From assembly GCA_013820875.1 (NCBI GenBank), contig JACDHS010000019.1:1-48400 (forward strand): a stretch of 48,400 nucleotides of DNA, given 5' to 3'. Below, one piece after another: positions 17,628 to 26,202 of the stretch (within the stretch, counting starts at the first letter, position 1; each line of letters starts with the position of its first letter). Both the position numbers and the translations under genes were made by a program. Under the pieces are notes generated by a model that was not told the DNA's origin, searched no databases, and saw only the letters and a list, made by a program, of their open reading frames with translations. This DNA comes from Verrucomicrobiota bacterium (GTDB taxonomy: Bacteria > Verrucomicrobiota > Verrucomicrobiia > Limisphaerales > JACDHS01).

Positions 17628-17680
17628 CTAAACACATACGCTTTTCCGATTTCCTGAGGGCCAAAGGGCGCGCATGCGAG

Positions 17681-17880
17681 CGGAGCGCGGCGTAACCGCA
17701 GAGCGGTTCGTCTGGTTTATAGTTCTGGTTTTGCGAAGCATCAGCCGCAATGCGTGAGTTTTGAGAGCGATATTGGGATTTCAAACGCTATAATTTCCAG
17801 TCTCACGCGCTGCGGCTGATGCTTCGCACAAATCAGAACTATAGAAACAACGAACCGCGTCGCGGTTACGCCGCGCTCCG
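17681..17880. mobile_element. 200-bp MITE-like palindromic element, copy 1
   Basis: The outer about 78 nt on each side (17681-17758 and 17801-17880) are long, imperfect inverted repeats beginning CGGAGCGCGGCGTAACCGC and matching over most positions, including TATAGTTCTG and GCGAAGCATCAGCCGCA. The centre (17759-17800) is unrelated. A second, shortened copy lies at 26203-26354. It encodes no protein, as expected for a non-autonomous element. It lies directly upstream of the truncated DUF1877 gene. Confidence 0.75.
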
Positions 17881-17935
17881 ATTCCGCCCAATCGCTCATC
17901 CCATCTAAGTCGTTTAAAATCACACCCTTACGTAA

Positions 17936-18226
17936 GTAAATGGCGGTGAGTATCCGTTGAGTCACGTTGTTCTTGCCGGCGAACCGCTTTACTATATCAT
18001 CAGCCTCAAGACCCCACAGCAGGTCCGCGACATTGCGGCAGCATTGCCCGCGATCACACAAGAAGAGTTTCGGCATCGCTATTTCGCCATTGATCCCAAG
18101 AGCTACGGATTCCCCCTTTCGGAAGAAGATTTCGGTTACACCTGGGACTGGTTTCAGGGCGTTCGCGAGCTTTACCAGCGCGCAGCCAAAGAGGGACGAT
18201 TTGTTTTGTTTACAGCCGACCAATGA
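17936..18226 (+). pseudogene. C-terminal remnant of a YfbM/DUF1877 family protein
   Basis: The open frame after an in-frame stop at 17933-17935 encodes about 96 residues matching only the second half of DUF1877 proteins: EYPLSHVVLAGEPL, then the helical TPQQVRDIAAALPAITQEEF and the C-terminal WFQGVRELYQRAAKEGRFVLF. Full family members are about 160 residues and start with a domain that is absent here. Only a TTG (17957) is available as a start. The upstream flank is the MITE-like element, so the 5' half was probably lost by repeat-associated rearrangement. Function of the family is unknown. Confidence 0.6.
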
Positions 18227-18319
18227 TTACCAAACTTGATCGTATTTAATTAGCAATACCGGTTGATGGAGAACAAAAGGCGAGCTGGACGGCTCCACTG
18301 TTTTGACTAATCTCGCTTC

Positions 18320-19435
18320 GTGGCAGCGAATATTCTCGTCATTCCAGACAAATTTAAAGGCACTCTCTCCGCGCAAGCCGCCGCCGACGCAATCGCCGTC
18401 GGATGGAAAAAAGCTCGCCCCAATGATCTCATTCAACTCCTTCCCATGAGCGATGGGGGTGACGGTTTCGGTGAGATCGTCGCCAGCGCCATCGGAGCGA
18501 GGCCGCAACAGATCAAAACAGTTAACGCAGCCCACGAAAAAATCGAATCCACCTGGTGGTGGGAATCCAGGTCGCAAACCGCCATCATTGAATCGGCCAA
18601 CGTCATTGGGCTGGCCATGTTGCCAACCGGCAAGTTTCATCCGTTCCAACTGGATACCTTCGGACTGGGTAAAACCCTGGAGGCCGCCGCACGCAAAGGA
18701 GCCAGGAGTTGCTATATGGGCATTGGCGGCAGCGCGACAAACGATGCCGGGTTCGGAATGGCCCGCGCACTCGGCTGGAAATTTCTCGATCAAACCGGCG
18801 CAGAGATCACTGATTGGACGAACCTGGCGCAGCTCGAAAAGATCGTCGCTCCAGTTAATCGAATACTTTTCCCTAATTTGATTGTTGCCGTAGATGTGAC
18901 AAACCCGTTGCTCGGCAAGACAGGCTGTTCCCAAATCTACGGACCGCAAAAGGGGTTGCGCCGTGAGGATTGCCCAAAAGCCGAAGCGGCATTGAAACGT
19001 TTGGTGGCCGTTTCCCGGGAAACGTTCAAATGCGATTTTTGCAAAATTCCAGGCGCCGGAGCAGCCGGGGGACTGGGTTTCGGTTTGATGGCGTTCCTTG
19101 ATGCCAGGCCGCAATCCGGTTTTGGGATCTTCGCGCAGAATGCCCGGTTGAAAGAACATCTTCGCAAAGCCGATCTGGTGATTACCGGCGAAGGTGCGCT
19201 CGATCAACAAACTTTGATGGGCAAAGGGGTCGGACAAATCGCCCTTCTCTGCAAAGAATATAAAGTTCGCTGCATTGGGCTTGCTGGAATCGTCACGGAA
19301 CCGGAGAAAGCTAAAAAGCTTTTCGCGCAAACGCGGGGCCTTGTTGAAATCACCTCGGACACAAACGCGAAGAAACAACCGGCTAAATACTTGTGCAAGT
19401 TGGCTGAAGATGTGGCGTCAAACTGGGAAGTCTGA
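18320..19435 (+). CDS. Glycerate 2-kinase (GarK/GlxK family)
   Basis: The family phosphorylates D-glycerate using ATP, linking glyoxylate or hydroxypyruvate metabolism to glycolysis. The 371-residue protein begins with a GTG start, VIPDKFKGTLSAQAAADAI, the characteristic PMSDGGDGF motif, MGIGGSATNDAGFGMARALG, VDVTNPLLG...IYGPQKG, GAGAAGGLGFGL and DLVITGEGALDQQT. All are hallmarks of the GlxK-type glycerate kinase fold. It is followed by a 107-bp inverted repeat and then the ApbE-like gene; whether they are cotranscribed is unclear. Confidence 0.92.
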   Translation: MAANILVIPDKFKGTLSAQAAADAIAVGWKKARPNDLIQLLPMSDGGDGFGEIVASAIGARPQQIKTVNAAHEKIESTWWWESRSQTAIIESANVIGLAMLPTGKFHPFQLDTFGLGKTLEAAARKGARSCYMGIGGSATNDAGFGMARALGWKFLDQTGAEITDWTNLAQLEKIVAPVNRILFPNLIVAVDVTNPLLGKTGCSQIYGPQKGLRREDCPKAEAALKRLVAVSRETFKCDFCKIPGAGAAGGLGFGLMAFLDARPQSGFGIFAQNARLKEHLRKADLVITGEGALDQQTLMGKGVGQIALLCKEYKVRCIGLAGIVTEPEKAKKLFAQTRGLVEITSDTNAKKQPAKYLCKLAEDVASNWEV

Positions 19436-19436
19436 G

Positions 19437-19543
19437 GGTCTCCAGAGTTCAAAGTTTAAGGTTTGAAGTTCAAGGGGTCCCAACTTTGAACTTTGAACTT
19501 TGAACTTTGAACTTTGAACCTTGAACTTTAAACTCTGGAGACC
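19437..19543. repeat. Inverted repeat with five AACTTTG heptamers; right arm contains the RBS of the next gene
   Basis: The 27-nt arms 19437-19463 and 19517-19543 pair with two mismatches and start two bases after the glycerate kinase stop. Between them AACTTTG is repeated five times without error (19482-19516), followed by two variants. The right arm includes GGAG (19537-19540), the likely Shine-Dalgarno of the ATG at 19546, so the folded RNA would mask it. Related AACTTTGAAC-type inverted repeats lie at 23740-23832, and a single arm at about 26922-26940. Confidence 0.75.
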
Positions 19544-19545
19544 GC

Positions 19546-20370
19546 ATGAGTTTTGTTGCATCGCCAATTCTATGCCGCCGCCCCGCGATGAACACGTGGT
19601 TCGAAATTGTCCTTCCTGGCGACGACGCTGAAAATCTCCAGGCAGCCGGAGAAGCCGCCCTCGATGAAATCGAACGCATCGAAAAACTTCTGTCACGCTT
19701 CGATCCGGCCAGCGAAGTCTCCCGCATCAACCGCGATGCCGCCATCTCCCCTGTCCTGCTTGATGTCGAACTCACCGGGATCCTGGAAACCTGTCGCAAA
19801 GCATGGTTGGAAACGGATGGATTCTTCGATATCGCCGTCAACCGGGAAGAGGACGCCAACTTTGGCGCCATCGATTTTGATCCGGACACACGGCTGATTT
19901 TTTTCCGCAACGTCAACGCGCGGCTGGACTTCGGCGGATTCGGCAAAGGTTACGCCCTGGATTGCGCCGCTCGTCTCCTCCGGGAGTGCGGCGTGAAACA
20001 AGCGCTGCTCCACGGTGGCACCAGTTCCGTCCTCGCGATTGGAAACGATGCTAATGAACAGCCCTGGCGAATCGGTTTACGTGATCCATGGAAGGACGAT
20101 GTAGTCCTCCAGCAGGTTGACTTGAGCGACAACGCCCTTTCGACATCGGCCACCGGCAAAACTGTTTCTGACATTCTCGATCCATTCCAGCGCCAACCAC
20201 TTCAAGAAAAGGCTTCCTGCACAGTCATCGCAGAATCCGCAGCGCAGGCTGAAGTGTTCTCCACCGCGTTGCTTTGCATGGGAAAAGACAAGGTGGCCAG
20301 CTTTGTTTCGCCTGAAATAAAAGCGCTTTGGACCGCTGAATCACCCAGCCCGAAAATAATTCTTCTATGA
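19546..20370 (+). CDS. ApbE-like FAD:protein FMN transferase
   Basis: ApbE enzymes attach FMN from FAD to a threonine or serine of target proteins, using Mg2+. The 274-residue product shows the family pattern: MNTWFEIVLPG near the N-terminus, FDIAVN, LDFGGFGKGYALD (usual DLGGIAKGYAVD), LLHGGTSSVLAIG (usual GGN/D), NALSTSATG, and AEVFSTALLCMG. The usual HIIDP is replaced by SDILDP, and there is no signal peptide or lipobox, so this is a divergent, possibly cytosolic member. The SD GGAG lies 5 nt before the ATG inside an inverted-repeat arm. It overlaps the next gene by 4 bp (ATGA). Confidence 0.8.
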   Translation: MSFVASPILCRRPAMNTWFEIVLPGDDAENLQAAGEAALDEIERIEKLLSRFDPASEVSRINRDAAISPVLLDVELTGILETCRKAWLETDGFFDIAVNREEDANFGAIDFDPDTRLIFFRNVNARLDFGGFGKGYALDCAARLLRECGVKQALLHGGTSSVLAIGNDANEQPWRIGLRDPWKDDVVLQQVDLSDNALSTSATGKTVSDILDPFQRQPLQEKASCTVIAESAAQAEVFSTALLCMGKDKVASFVSPEIKALWTAESPSPKIILL

Positions 20371-21662
20371 AATTGCCACATTCACTTTCCACTCGCCGCG
20401 AATTCATCGTCACTGCCGCCGGCGCACTGGCCACCGCAAGCGTCAGTAACGTCTTCGCGCAAGGCGCCGGGAAGATTCGCGTCGCAGTGATTGGCACCGG
20501 TGGCCGCGGCTGCGACCTTGTCCGCAAGCTTAGCACCATTGAGTCGGCGGAGATCGTCGCAGTCTCCGACGACTACGAACCGCACCTGCGCAATGGCGCG
20601 AGGTATGCCGGCAAACAGGCAAAAACATTCTCCGATTATCGTAAGATGTTGGAACAAATTAAACCGGCTGTGGTGGTGGTCGCGGTTCCGCTTTGGCTGC
20701 ATTACCAGGTTTGTTGTGATGCGCTCGACAGCGGAGCCGACGTTTTTTGCGAGAAGACGATGACGCATTCCATCGAAGAAGGAAGGAAGCTTGCCGCCAA
20801 AGTGCGCGGATCAAAACAAGTGTTCCAAGTGGGACTGCAACGTCGCGCCAACCCCATTTATAACCAAGCCCGCGCAATGATCGAAACCGGCATGCTCGGT
20901 CGCATCACCGCAGCCAGGTGCCAATGGCATCGCAATAATAATTGGCGTCGCCCGGTGCCGGTGGAGCGCACTCACGCCAAATGGAACGAGCTGGAGAAAC
21001 GGTTGAACTGGCGTCTTTACCGCAAATTTTCCCAGGGACTGATGGCGGAACTCGGCAGTCACCAAATGGACGTGATCAACTGGATGTTCGATGCCGCCCC
21101 AAGCCGGGTGATGGCGACCGGTGGCGTGGATTATTGGCGCGACGGGCGCGAGGTAGCCGACAATGTGTTTTGCATTTACGAATACACACTGAAGCCAACC
21201 CACGGAGAAGAATCCCGAGATCCCTACACCGTGCGGGTCACCTATTCCTCCCTTTGTAACAATGCCTACGAAGGCGCCTCGGAACTGATCATGGGAACGC
21301 GTGGCACACTTTTTCTCACCGACAAAAAAGGACTGCTGTTCCTGGAGAAAGGGGCGGATGACGTCGGTTGGGTGAAGAAAGATGCCAGCGGCACGAATGC
21401 ATCCATCGTGACTTCCGGCAAGACGCTCGGCCTCACCAACGATCCATGGGCGTTCCGAGGAAAACCGGTTGAGATTGATAATGAGGGCGGCGATGATACC
21501 CGGGAAGAATTGGTGTCATTTCTCCATCACGTCCGCGACCGTGATCTGCAAACCATCTGCGACGTCAACATCGGTCTCCGCAATGCCGCGACAATATTGA
21601 TCGCCAACGAAGCCATTGATGCGCGGAAGACGGTGGAGTTCCCGCGCGATCTGCGGAGTTGA
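20367..21662 (+). CDS. Tat-exported Gfo/Idh/MocA family oxidoreductase
   Basis: The 431-residue product starts with a twin-arginine signal (STRREFIVTAAGALATASVS, likely cut after VFA). A Rossmann NAD(P)-binding domain follows (IRVAVIGTGGRGCDLV, AEIVAVSDDY, VVVVAVPLWLHY) with the family's EK motif in DVFCEKTMTHS. The C-terminal domain contains GLMAELGSHQMDVINWMF. Family members are sugar or alcohol dehydrogenases; exported ones often keep a tightly bound nucleotide. The substrate is unknown. It overlaps the ApbE-like gene by 4 bp and meets the convergent helicase gene 21 bp downstream. Confidence 0.9.
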   Translation: MKLPHSLSTRREFIVTAAGALATASVSNVFAQGAGKIRVAVIGTGGRGCDLVRKLSTIESAEIVAVSDDYEPHLRNGARYAGKQAKTFSDYRKMLEQIKPAVVVVAVPLWLHYQVCCDALDSGADVFCEKTMTHSIEEGRKLAAKVRGSKQVFQVGLQRRANPIYNQARAMIETGMLGRITAARCQWHRNNNWRRPVPVERTHAKWNELEKRLNWRLYRKFSQGLMAELGSHQMDVINWMFDAAPSRVMATGGVDYWRDGREVADNVFCIYEYTLKPTHGEESRDPYTVRVTYSSLCNNAYEGASELIMGTRGTLFLTDKKGLLFLEKGADDVGWVKKDASGTNASIVTSGKTLGLTNDPWAFRGKPVEIDNEGGDDTREELVSFLHHVRDRDLQTICDVNIGLRNAATILIANEAIDARKTVEFPRDLRS

Positions 21663-21683
21663 ACTGCGGAACTTCCGAACAAA

Positions 21684-23708
21684 TTAATCGGCGAGACGTT
21701 TCATTGCCGCGAAAAAGTTCTGCCCCACTTCCTCTGTCACAGGCTTCTTGGCTTTACCGTCATCCAGTTCAACCAAATCCGCCGGCAACTCTTTCAAAAA
21801 TGGCGATGGATGACACGGGAGCATCTGGCCATATTTCTTTCGGCCGATGCAGTAGCTCATAGTCAATGTCACCATGGCGCGAGTAATCGCGACGTAAAAT
21901 AAACGGCGCTCTTCATCCAGGGTATTCTCAACCTTCGACCGCGAGTGCGGCAGCAGGCCATCTTCCATTCCCACAATGTAAACGTGCGGAAATTCCAAAC
22001 CCTTGCAGCTATGCATTGTGATCAGTGTGACGGCGTCTCCCTTATTGTCCTTGTCCTCTTCGCGATCACTGTCGAGCGTCATGTCTTCAAGAAATGTCTG
22101 CAGACGTTCCATTGGATTGGTCGTGGGCACCCCGTTCTCGTCCAGCTTTTCAACCAACTCCTTCAAGTTTCGCACCCGGTTATCGGCAATATCAGGATTT
22201 TTCTCGGAACGTTGTAGCTCCTCGATATAACCGGTATCCGTCAGGAACTTTTCCGCCCAAACTTTAAGCGATAGAGATTGCCCGTCGGACAAAGGCGCGC
22301 GGGTCTCGTCGATAAAGCGGAGGAATTCGATGAGGCTTTCCTTCGTCCGATTCAAACACGACTCCTGCACATCGGTATGACGCATCGCGGCATAGACCGA
22401 ACAATCCCTTTCCTGGCTCGCCGACAGCATCCGTTCCATCGTGACATCGCTCAGACCGCGAGCCGGCACATTCGCAATGCGGAGCAGGCTGATATCATCG
22501 TGGGGATTCAGCAGCATTTTCAAGTAGGCGAGAAAATCTTTGATCTCGCGCCGATCGAAATAGCTCTGCCCACCGATCAAATGATAACGAACGTTCGATT
22601 GGCGCAATGCCGTTTCCAATCCACGCGATTGCTGGTTGGTGCGAAATAAAATTGCCTGGTCCTCCCATGGAACCTGGCTGGCCAGGCGCATGAATTCAAT
22701 CTGCTGCACGATGTGTTTCGATTCTTCTTCATCGTTTTCAAACGTGTGCAGCGTGATTCGTTTCCCCTGCCCTTTATCCGACCAAAGCTGTTTACCACGA
22801 CGCTGCGTGTTGTTTTTGATCACGGCATTCGCTGCCGTCAGAATCGTCGTCGTGGAACGATAGTTCTGCTCGAGTTTCACGACTTTGACTTCTGGAAAAT
22901 GTTTTTCCATGTCGAGCAGGTTGGAGATTTCTGCTCCGCGCCAACCGTAAATGCTTTGGTCATCGTCGCCCACGACACAGATATTGCGATGCTCACTGGA
23001 GAGCGAGTGAACCAGCTTGAATTGCGCGGCGTTGGTATCCTGGTATTCGTCCACCATCACGTAGGTATATTTGTCGCGGCATGCCTGCAACGCATCCGGA
23101 TGTTCCTCAAACAAACGCAGTGTCAGCAAAATGAGATCATCGAAATCCACGGCGTTGCAGGCGCGCAAAGCGGATTCGTATTTCTTGCGAATATGCTGCG
23201 CGAGCGCCGCCACGCTGGGTTCGGCAAACGCCTTGGCTGATTCGCCACCATTCTTGTATTTGCTCAACAGACTGAGAATCGCCGCGGGATCCGTTTTCTC
23301 GCCTTTGGCAGACATGTGACTGAGGATTTTCTTAATGGCGCCGAGTTGCTCCGATTCGCTGTAGATGACAAAATTCTTTTTGTAACCCAGCTTCTCAATG
23401 TGAACACGGAGTATCTTGAGGCAAAGCGAATGGAAGGTACAAATCGTGGGGCGTTCCAGTTTCTCGCCGTTCCGATCCTTTTTCGGAATCAGTTTCGAGA
23501 CGCGTTGTTGCATCTCCCGCGCCGCTTTGTTGGTGAATGTGACGGCCAGTATATTAACGGGCGCAATTCCCCGATCAATCATGTGGGCAATCCGGAAAGT
23601 GATGACTCGCGTCTTTCCTGTGCCCGCTCCTGCCAAGATCAAAACCGGCCCTTTTAAGGTGGCGGCGGCGGTGCGTTGTTGAGGATTAAGCGAAGCAAGA
23701 TTGACCAT
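21684..23708 (-). CDS. UvrD/Rep/PcrA-type superfamily 1 DNA helicase
   Basis: ATP-dependent 3'-5' DNA helicase for replication restart and repair. The 674-residue protein has all SF1A motifs: Q motif (LNPQQRTAA), Walker A AGAGTGKT at 26-33, CTFHSLCLKIL (Ia), VDEYQDTNAAQ (II), VGDDDQSIYGWRGAE (III), QNYRSTTTIL (IV), TLITMHSCKGLEFPHVYI (V) and RRLFYVAITRA (VI). Length and C-terminus (HPSPFLKELP) resemble Rep more than UvrD, which is longer with a Tudor-like tail. A repeat element separates it from the upstream STAS gene. Confidence 0.92.
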   Translation of the reverse strand: MVNLASLNPQQRTAAATLKGPVLILAGAGTGKTRVITFRIAHMIDRGIAPVNILAVTFTNKAAREMQQRVSKLIPKKDRNGEKLERPTICTFHSLCLKILRVHIEKLGYKKNFVIYSESEQLGAIKKILSHMSAKGEKTDPAAILSLLSKYKNGGESAKAFAEPSVAALAQHIRKKYESALRACNAVDFDDLILLTLRLFEEHPDALQACRDKYTYVMVDEYQDTNAAQFKLVHSLSSEHRNICVVGDDDQSIYGWRGAEISNLLDMEKHFPEVKVVKLEQNYRSTTTILTAANAVIKNNTQRRGKQLWSDKGQGKRITLHTFENDEEESKHIVQQIEFMRLASQVPWEDQAILFRTNQQSRGLETALRQSNVRYHLIGGQSYFDRREIKDFLAYLKMLLNPHDDISLLRIANVPARGLSDVTMERMLSASQERDCSVYAAMRHTDVQESCLNRTKESLIEFLRFIDETRAPLSDGQSLSLKVWAEKFLTDTGYIEELQRSEKNPDIADNRVRNLKELVEKLDENGVPTTNPMERLQTFLEDMTLDSDREEDKDNKGDAVTLITMHSCKGLEFPHVYIVGMEDGLLPHSRSKVENTLDEERRLFYVAITRAMVTLTMSYCIGRKKYGQMLPCHPSPFLKELPADLVELDDGKAKKPVTEEVGQNFFAAMKRLAD

Positions 23709-23739
23709 CGGGCGCGGAGTGTATGAGGCGGCAAAAATT

Positions 23740-23832
23740 AGTTCAAGGTTCGAGGTTTAAAGTTCAAAGTTGACCGCCAACGCCAAGTGTCGCCGTGCGC
23801 AACCTTGAACTCTAAACTTTAAACCTTGAACT
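23740..23832. repeat. TTCAAAGTTTAAAG-type inverted repeat, second locus
   Basis: The left arm (about 23740-23774) and right arm (about 23796-23832) are imperfect inverted repeats built from AGTTCAAGGTT and GTTTAAAGTT blocks, with a GC-rich centre. It fills the gap between the STAS gene and the helicase gene and resembles the element at 19437-19543. It may act as a transcript end or processing stem. Confidence 0.65.
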
Positions 23833-23837
23833 TCCTT

Positions 23838-24377
23838 TCAGCCTACTTTGCTCTCTTCGCCTTCGAGTTTCTTCAGGTCTTCGGCGAGGAACTGGGTGAC
23901 ATCCTTGAACTTTCGAACGTTGTCTGGATTCAGCGCCATCAGAACTTGGTGGGCTTCCAGGCAGGTGCGGGTCACTTCGGTGCGGGTTGGCTGTTCTCCA
24001 TCCCCTGTGACCGGCTGGAAAGGTTCAGCGGGAAGCATGCTGACGTCGCACATCGGGAACAGGTGCAAAACCCCAAGGTTCTCCAGTGTATCTTTGATGC
24101 GAGGATTCGGGTTAAAAATTCTTACGCTGCCTTCGCTTGAAGCACCATTGCCTGCGTAGAATTTCAACCCAATGCCGGCGAGCACTCCCAGGAACGTGCT
24201 ATCCATCAATGTGCAGTCCGACAAATCCAGGATAAAATTCTGGTAACCCCGCTCCCAGAGTTCGTACACCACCTTTTTCAGGTCCAGGCTGTTGGTGAAA
24301 TTCGCCCGACCCGAGATTTTCACGCAAACAACTCGGTCGGCCACTGCCACCATTAATGTGCTGGCTGGCTGGTTCAT
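23838..24377 (-). CDS. STAS-domain protein (anti-sigma factor antagonist-like)
   Basis: Residues about 5-110 of the 179-residue product form a STAS domain: VADRVVCVKISGRANFTNS, FILDLSDCTLMDSTFLGVLAG and SVRIFNPNPRIKDTLENLGV. The serine in MDSTFLGVL lies where SpoIIAA-type antagonists are phosphorylated. The remaining 65 residues are an extension (CLEAHQVLMALNPDNVRKF) unlike plain anti-anti-sigma factors. Such proteins act in partner-switching with an anti-sigma kinase and phosphatase; no partner gene is adjacent. Other STAS roles, such as in a stressosome, remain possible. Confidence 0.82.
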   Translation of the reverse strand: MNQPASTLMVAVADRVVCVKISGRANFTNSLDLKKVVYELWERGYQNFILDLSDCTLMDSTFLGVLAGIGLKFYAGNGASSEGSVRIFNPNPRIKDTLENLGVLHLFPMCDVSMLPAEPFQPVTGDGEQPTRTEVTRTCLEAHQVLMALNPDNVRKFKDVTQFLAEDLKKLEGEESKVG

Positions 24378-24486
24378 AGATCAATCACTTCTGTCAAAAC
24401 TATCCGTGCGTCATTCGCGCGAGTCAAGATGTCCTCTTTGGGAAAGTGGGAGGGATTCTGGATTCTGAAAACTGAATGCCCCCGCC

Positions 24487-25623
24487 CTACTTCCCCCTGG
24501 ATCCGACGATCTTAACCAAGGCTTGCTGCAAAACAACGGCTTCATCTGTTCCAGTTGAAATGAACTGCATATTGCATTCCAGCAGCAGTTCCATCGCTCG
24601 AATCAGTTCTTCGCGTGAATAATTTTTCACCTGCGAAAATGCCTGAAAGAGAACGTAAGGATGCATAACCATCGGATTGAACTTCTTGTCCGCGGGCAAT
24701 AAGTCAGTCGGCAACTTCTCCAATTGCGCCTTGAACGCCGCATAATTGCCAGCAGCACTCGTCTTCAGATACCCGGCATCCACAAGTTCCTTCAACACAA
24801 CGAGAACTCGCACCTTCGAAATCAACCCGTAGAGCACCCGCATTTCCGACTTGTCGCGATCATGCTTCGCTTCCCAGAGTTCCTCATCCAGACAACGCAG
24901 CAAAACCGGCAAATTACGATTGCCAAATGCATCTCCCAAAGCAAACGCCCGCGCCTGCTTATTCTTCGTCGAGATCGTGGCAACATCCTCGCTCGTGATC
25001 CGGGAACGATCCCCCACAAACAACGATAGCTTCTCCACTTCACTGCTCAACAACCGCGCATTCGGCCCGATATTCGCCACCAATTCCGATAAAGCAGTAT
25101 CAGCAATCTCCTTCTTCAACTCGCGCAGATTGCGTCGGGCAAACATCTCCGCCTGATCCGCCCAATCCTTGTCATCCACCGACCAACCGGTGAACGATTC
25201 AACTGTGCCCGCCTTATCGATCGTTTTATAGAACGTCTTGCGCTTGTCCACTTTCCCAGCGCTAATAAGCAAACGAACATTCTGCCAGTTGAAAGTTTTT
25301 AGTTCCTGCGCCAATTCACCCAGGTCGGCCGTCACCACCTGCGAACTGGCCGTGCGATCGTCCCCAAAAAAACTGCAGTTCTGGAACCAAACAACCTTTG
25401 CGCCACCAAAAAATGGGAGGGTGTTAATCGCCTCACGGAGTTTAGAAAGGGCTTTCAGTGCCTCGCCGGAATTGCCCACTGCAGCATCAATGGTTTCATG
25501 ATCCATGCCGCCGAGTTCGATGCACCAGGCATGATAAATTTCTTTGGCACGTTGTTTGACGGCAAATTCATCATCGCCGCAAACAAGGACTAAAGGAGCA
25601 GAAGGCTTGGCAGCCGGAGGCAT
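24487..25623 (-). CDS. holA: DNA polymerase III subunit delta
   Basis: HolA is the wrench subunit of the clamp loader that opens the beta clamp. The 378-residue protein shows the family pattern: VCGDDEFAVKQRAKEI at the N-terminus, NTLPFFGGAKVVWFQN, the helical domain with ELVANIGPNARLLSSEVEKLSLF, and a C-terminal collar domain (HPYVLFQAFSQVKNYSREELIRAMELLLECN). Sequence divergence is normal for delta subunits. It starts 3 bp after the DUF151 gene stop, so the two are cotranscribed. Confidence 0.88.
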   Translation of the reverse strand: MPPAAKPSAPLVLVCGDDEFAVKQRAKEIYHAWCIELGGMDHETIDAAVGNSGEALKALSKLREAINTLPFFGGAKVVWFQNCSFFGDDRTASSQVVTADLGELAQELKTFNWQNVRLLISAGKVDKRKTFYKTIDKAGTVESFTGWSVDDKDWADQAEMFARRNLRELKKEIADTALSELVANIGPNARLLSSEVEKLSLFVGDRSRITSEDVATISTKNKQARAFALGDAFGNRNLPVLLRCLDEELWEAKHDRDKSEMRVLYGLISKVRVLVVLKELVDAGYLKTSAAGNYAAFKAQLEKLPTDLLPADKKFNPMVMHPYVLFQAFSQVKNYSREELIRAMELLLECNMQFISTGTDEAVVLQQALVKIVGSRGK

Positions 25624-25626
25624 GGA

Positions 25627-26079
25627 TTATTCAGTTTCCTCACCGTTTTCGTTAATGCGCTCCAACACTTCGGTCATGTCTTCAACCTGGTCGAATAAAG
25701 TGCTGCGGACGAAAATAGGTTTCTTTTGCGCCGTGGCGAGGGCCAGGCAATCACTCGGACGCGCATCAATCTCCACGATCTTTTTCCCAAGCTCATTTTC
25801 CTGCTTGAGCATCAGGCGCGCGAAGTAAGTGGAATTTTTCAGGTCAGTGATGGTGACGCGTTCCACCCGGATATCGAATCCCTTGAACATGCTATTGATC
25901 AAGTCATGCGTCAGCGGACGTTCTTTAGGTGTATCGCGGAGGAACATCCCGATGATAGCGCCCATGTTGTGCTCCACCTGGATGACGAAGACTTTCTCCT
26001 CATTTCCAACGAAAATAGCGCATCCGCTATTGGCAGGAAGAATTCCCCGGATTTCCACAGGCACAACGTCGTTCTTCAT
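25627..26079 (-). CDS. DUF151 bifunctional nuclease family protein
   Basis: The 150-residue protein matches the BFN/DUF151 domain: VPVEIRGILPANSGCAIFVG, NMGAIIGMFLRDTPKERPLTHDL, VTITDLKNSTYFARLML and the hallmark EIDARPSDCLALA. Some family members have DNase and RNase activity; the bacterial role is not settled. It leads a two-gene unit with holA (3-bp gap). A Glu-rich tail (INENGEETE) ends the protein. Upstream lies a degenerate MITE-like element and the divergent heptose-phosphate adenylyltransferase gene. Confidence 0.88.
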   Translation of the reverse strand: MKNDVVPVEIRGILPANSGCAIFVGNEEKVFVIQVEHNMGAIIGMFLRDTPKERPLTHDLINSMFKGFDIRVERVTITDLKNSTYFARLMLKQENELGKKIVEIDARPSDCLALATAQKKPIFVRSTLFDQVEDMTEVLERINENGEETE

Positions 26080-26202
26080 ATATCTACAGTAACTGTATGA
26101 ACTGCCTCTGAAAAAACAAGCCTCAGACCTAACTTCGTTTGCATGAGATCAAATTACTTCTCCCGCCCCTAGCCAGGAAGGAGCCTAAACCACGGATGAT
26201 GT

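Noticed and set aside
17265-17657. Several open frames on both strands, with repeated peptides
   Set aside because: The 43-bp array has no stops in any frame and its period shifts frame every unit, so these are artefacts.
17741-18223. Minus-strand frame of 160 codons
   Set aside because: It is antisense to the DUF1877 remnant and reads through the palindromic element; no family match was recognised.
18227-19378. Minus-strand frame of 383 codons
   Set aside because: Antisense to the clear glycerate kinase gene; long only because of codon bias.
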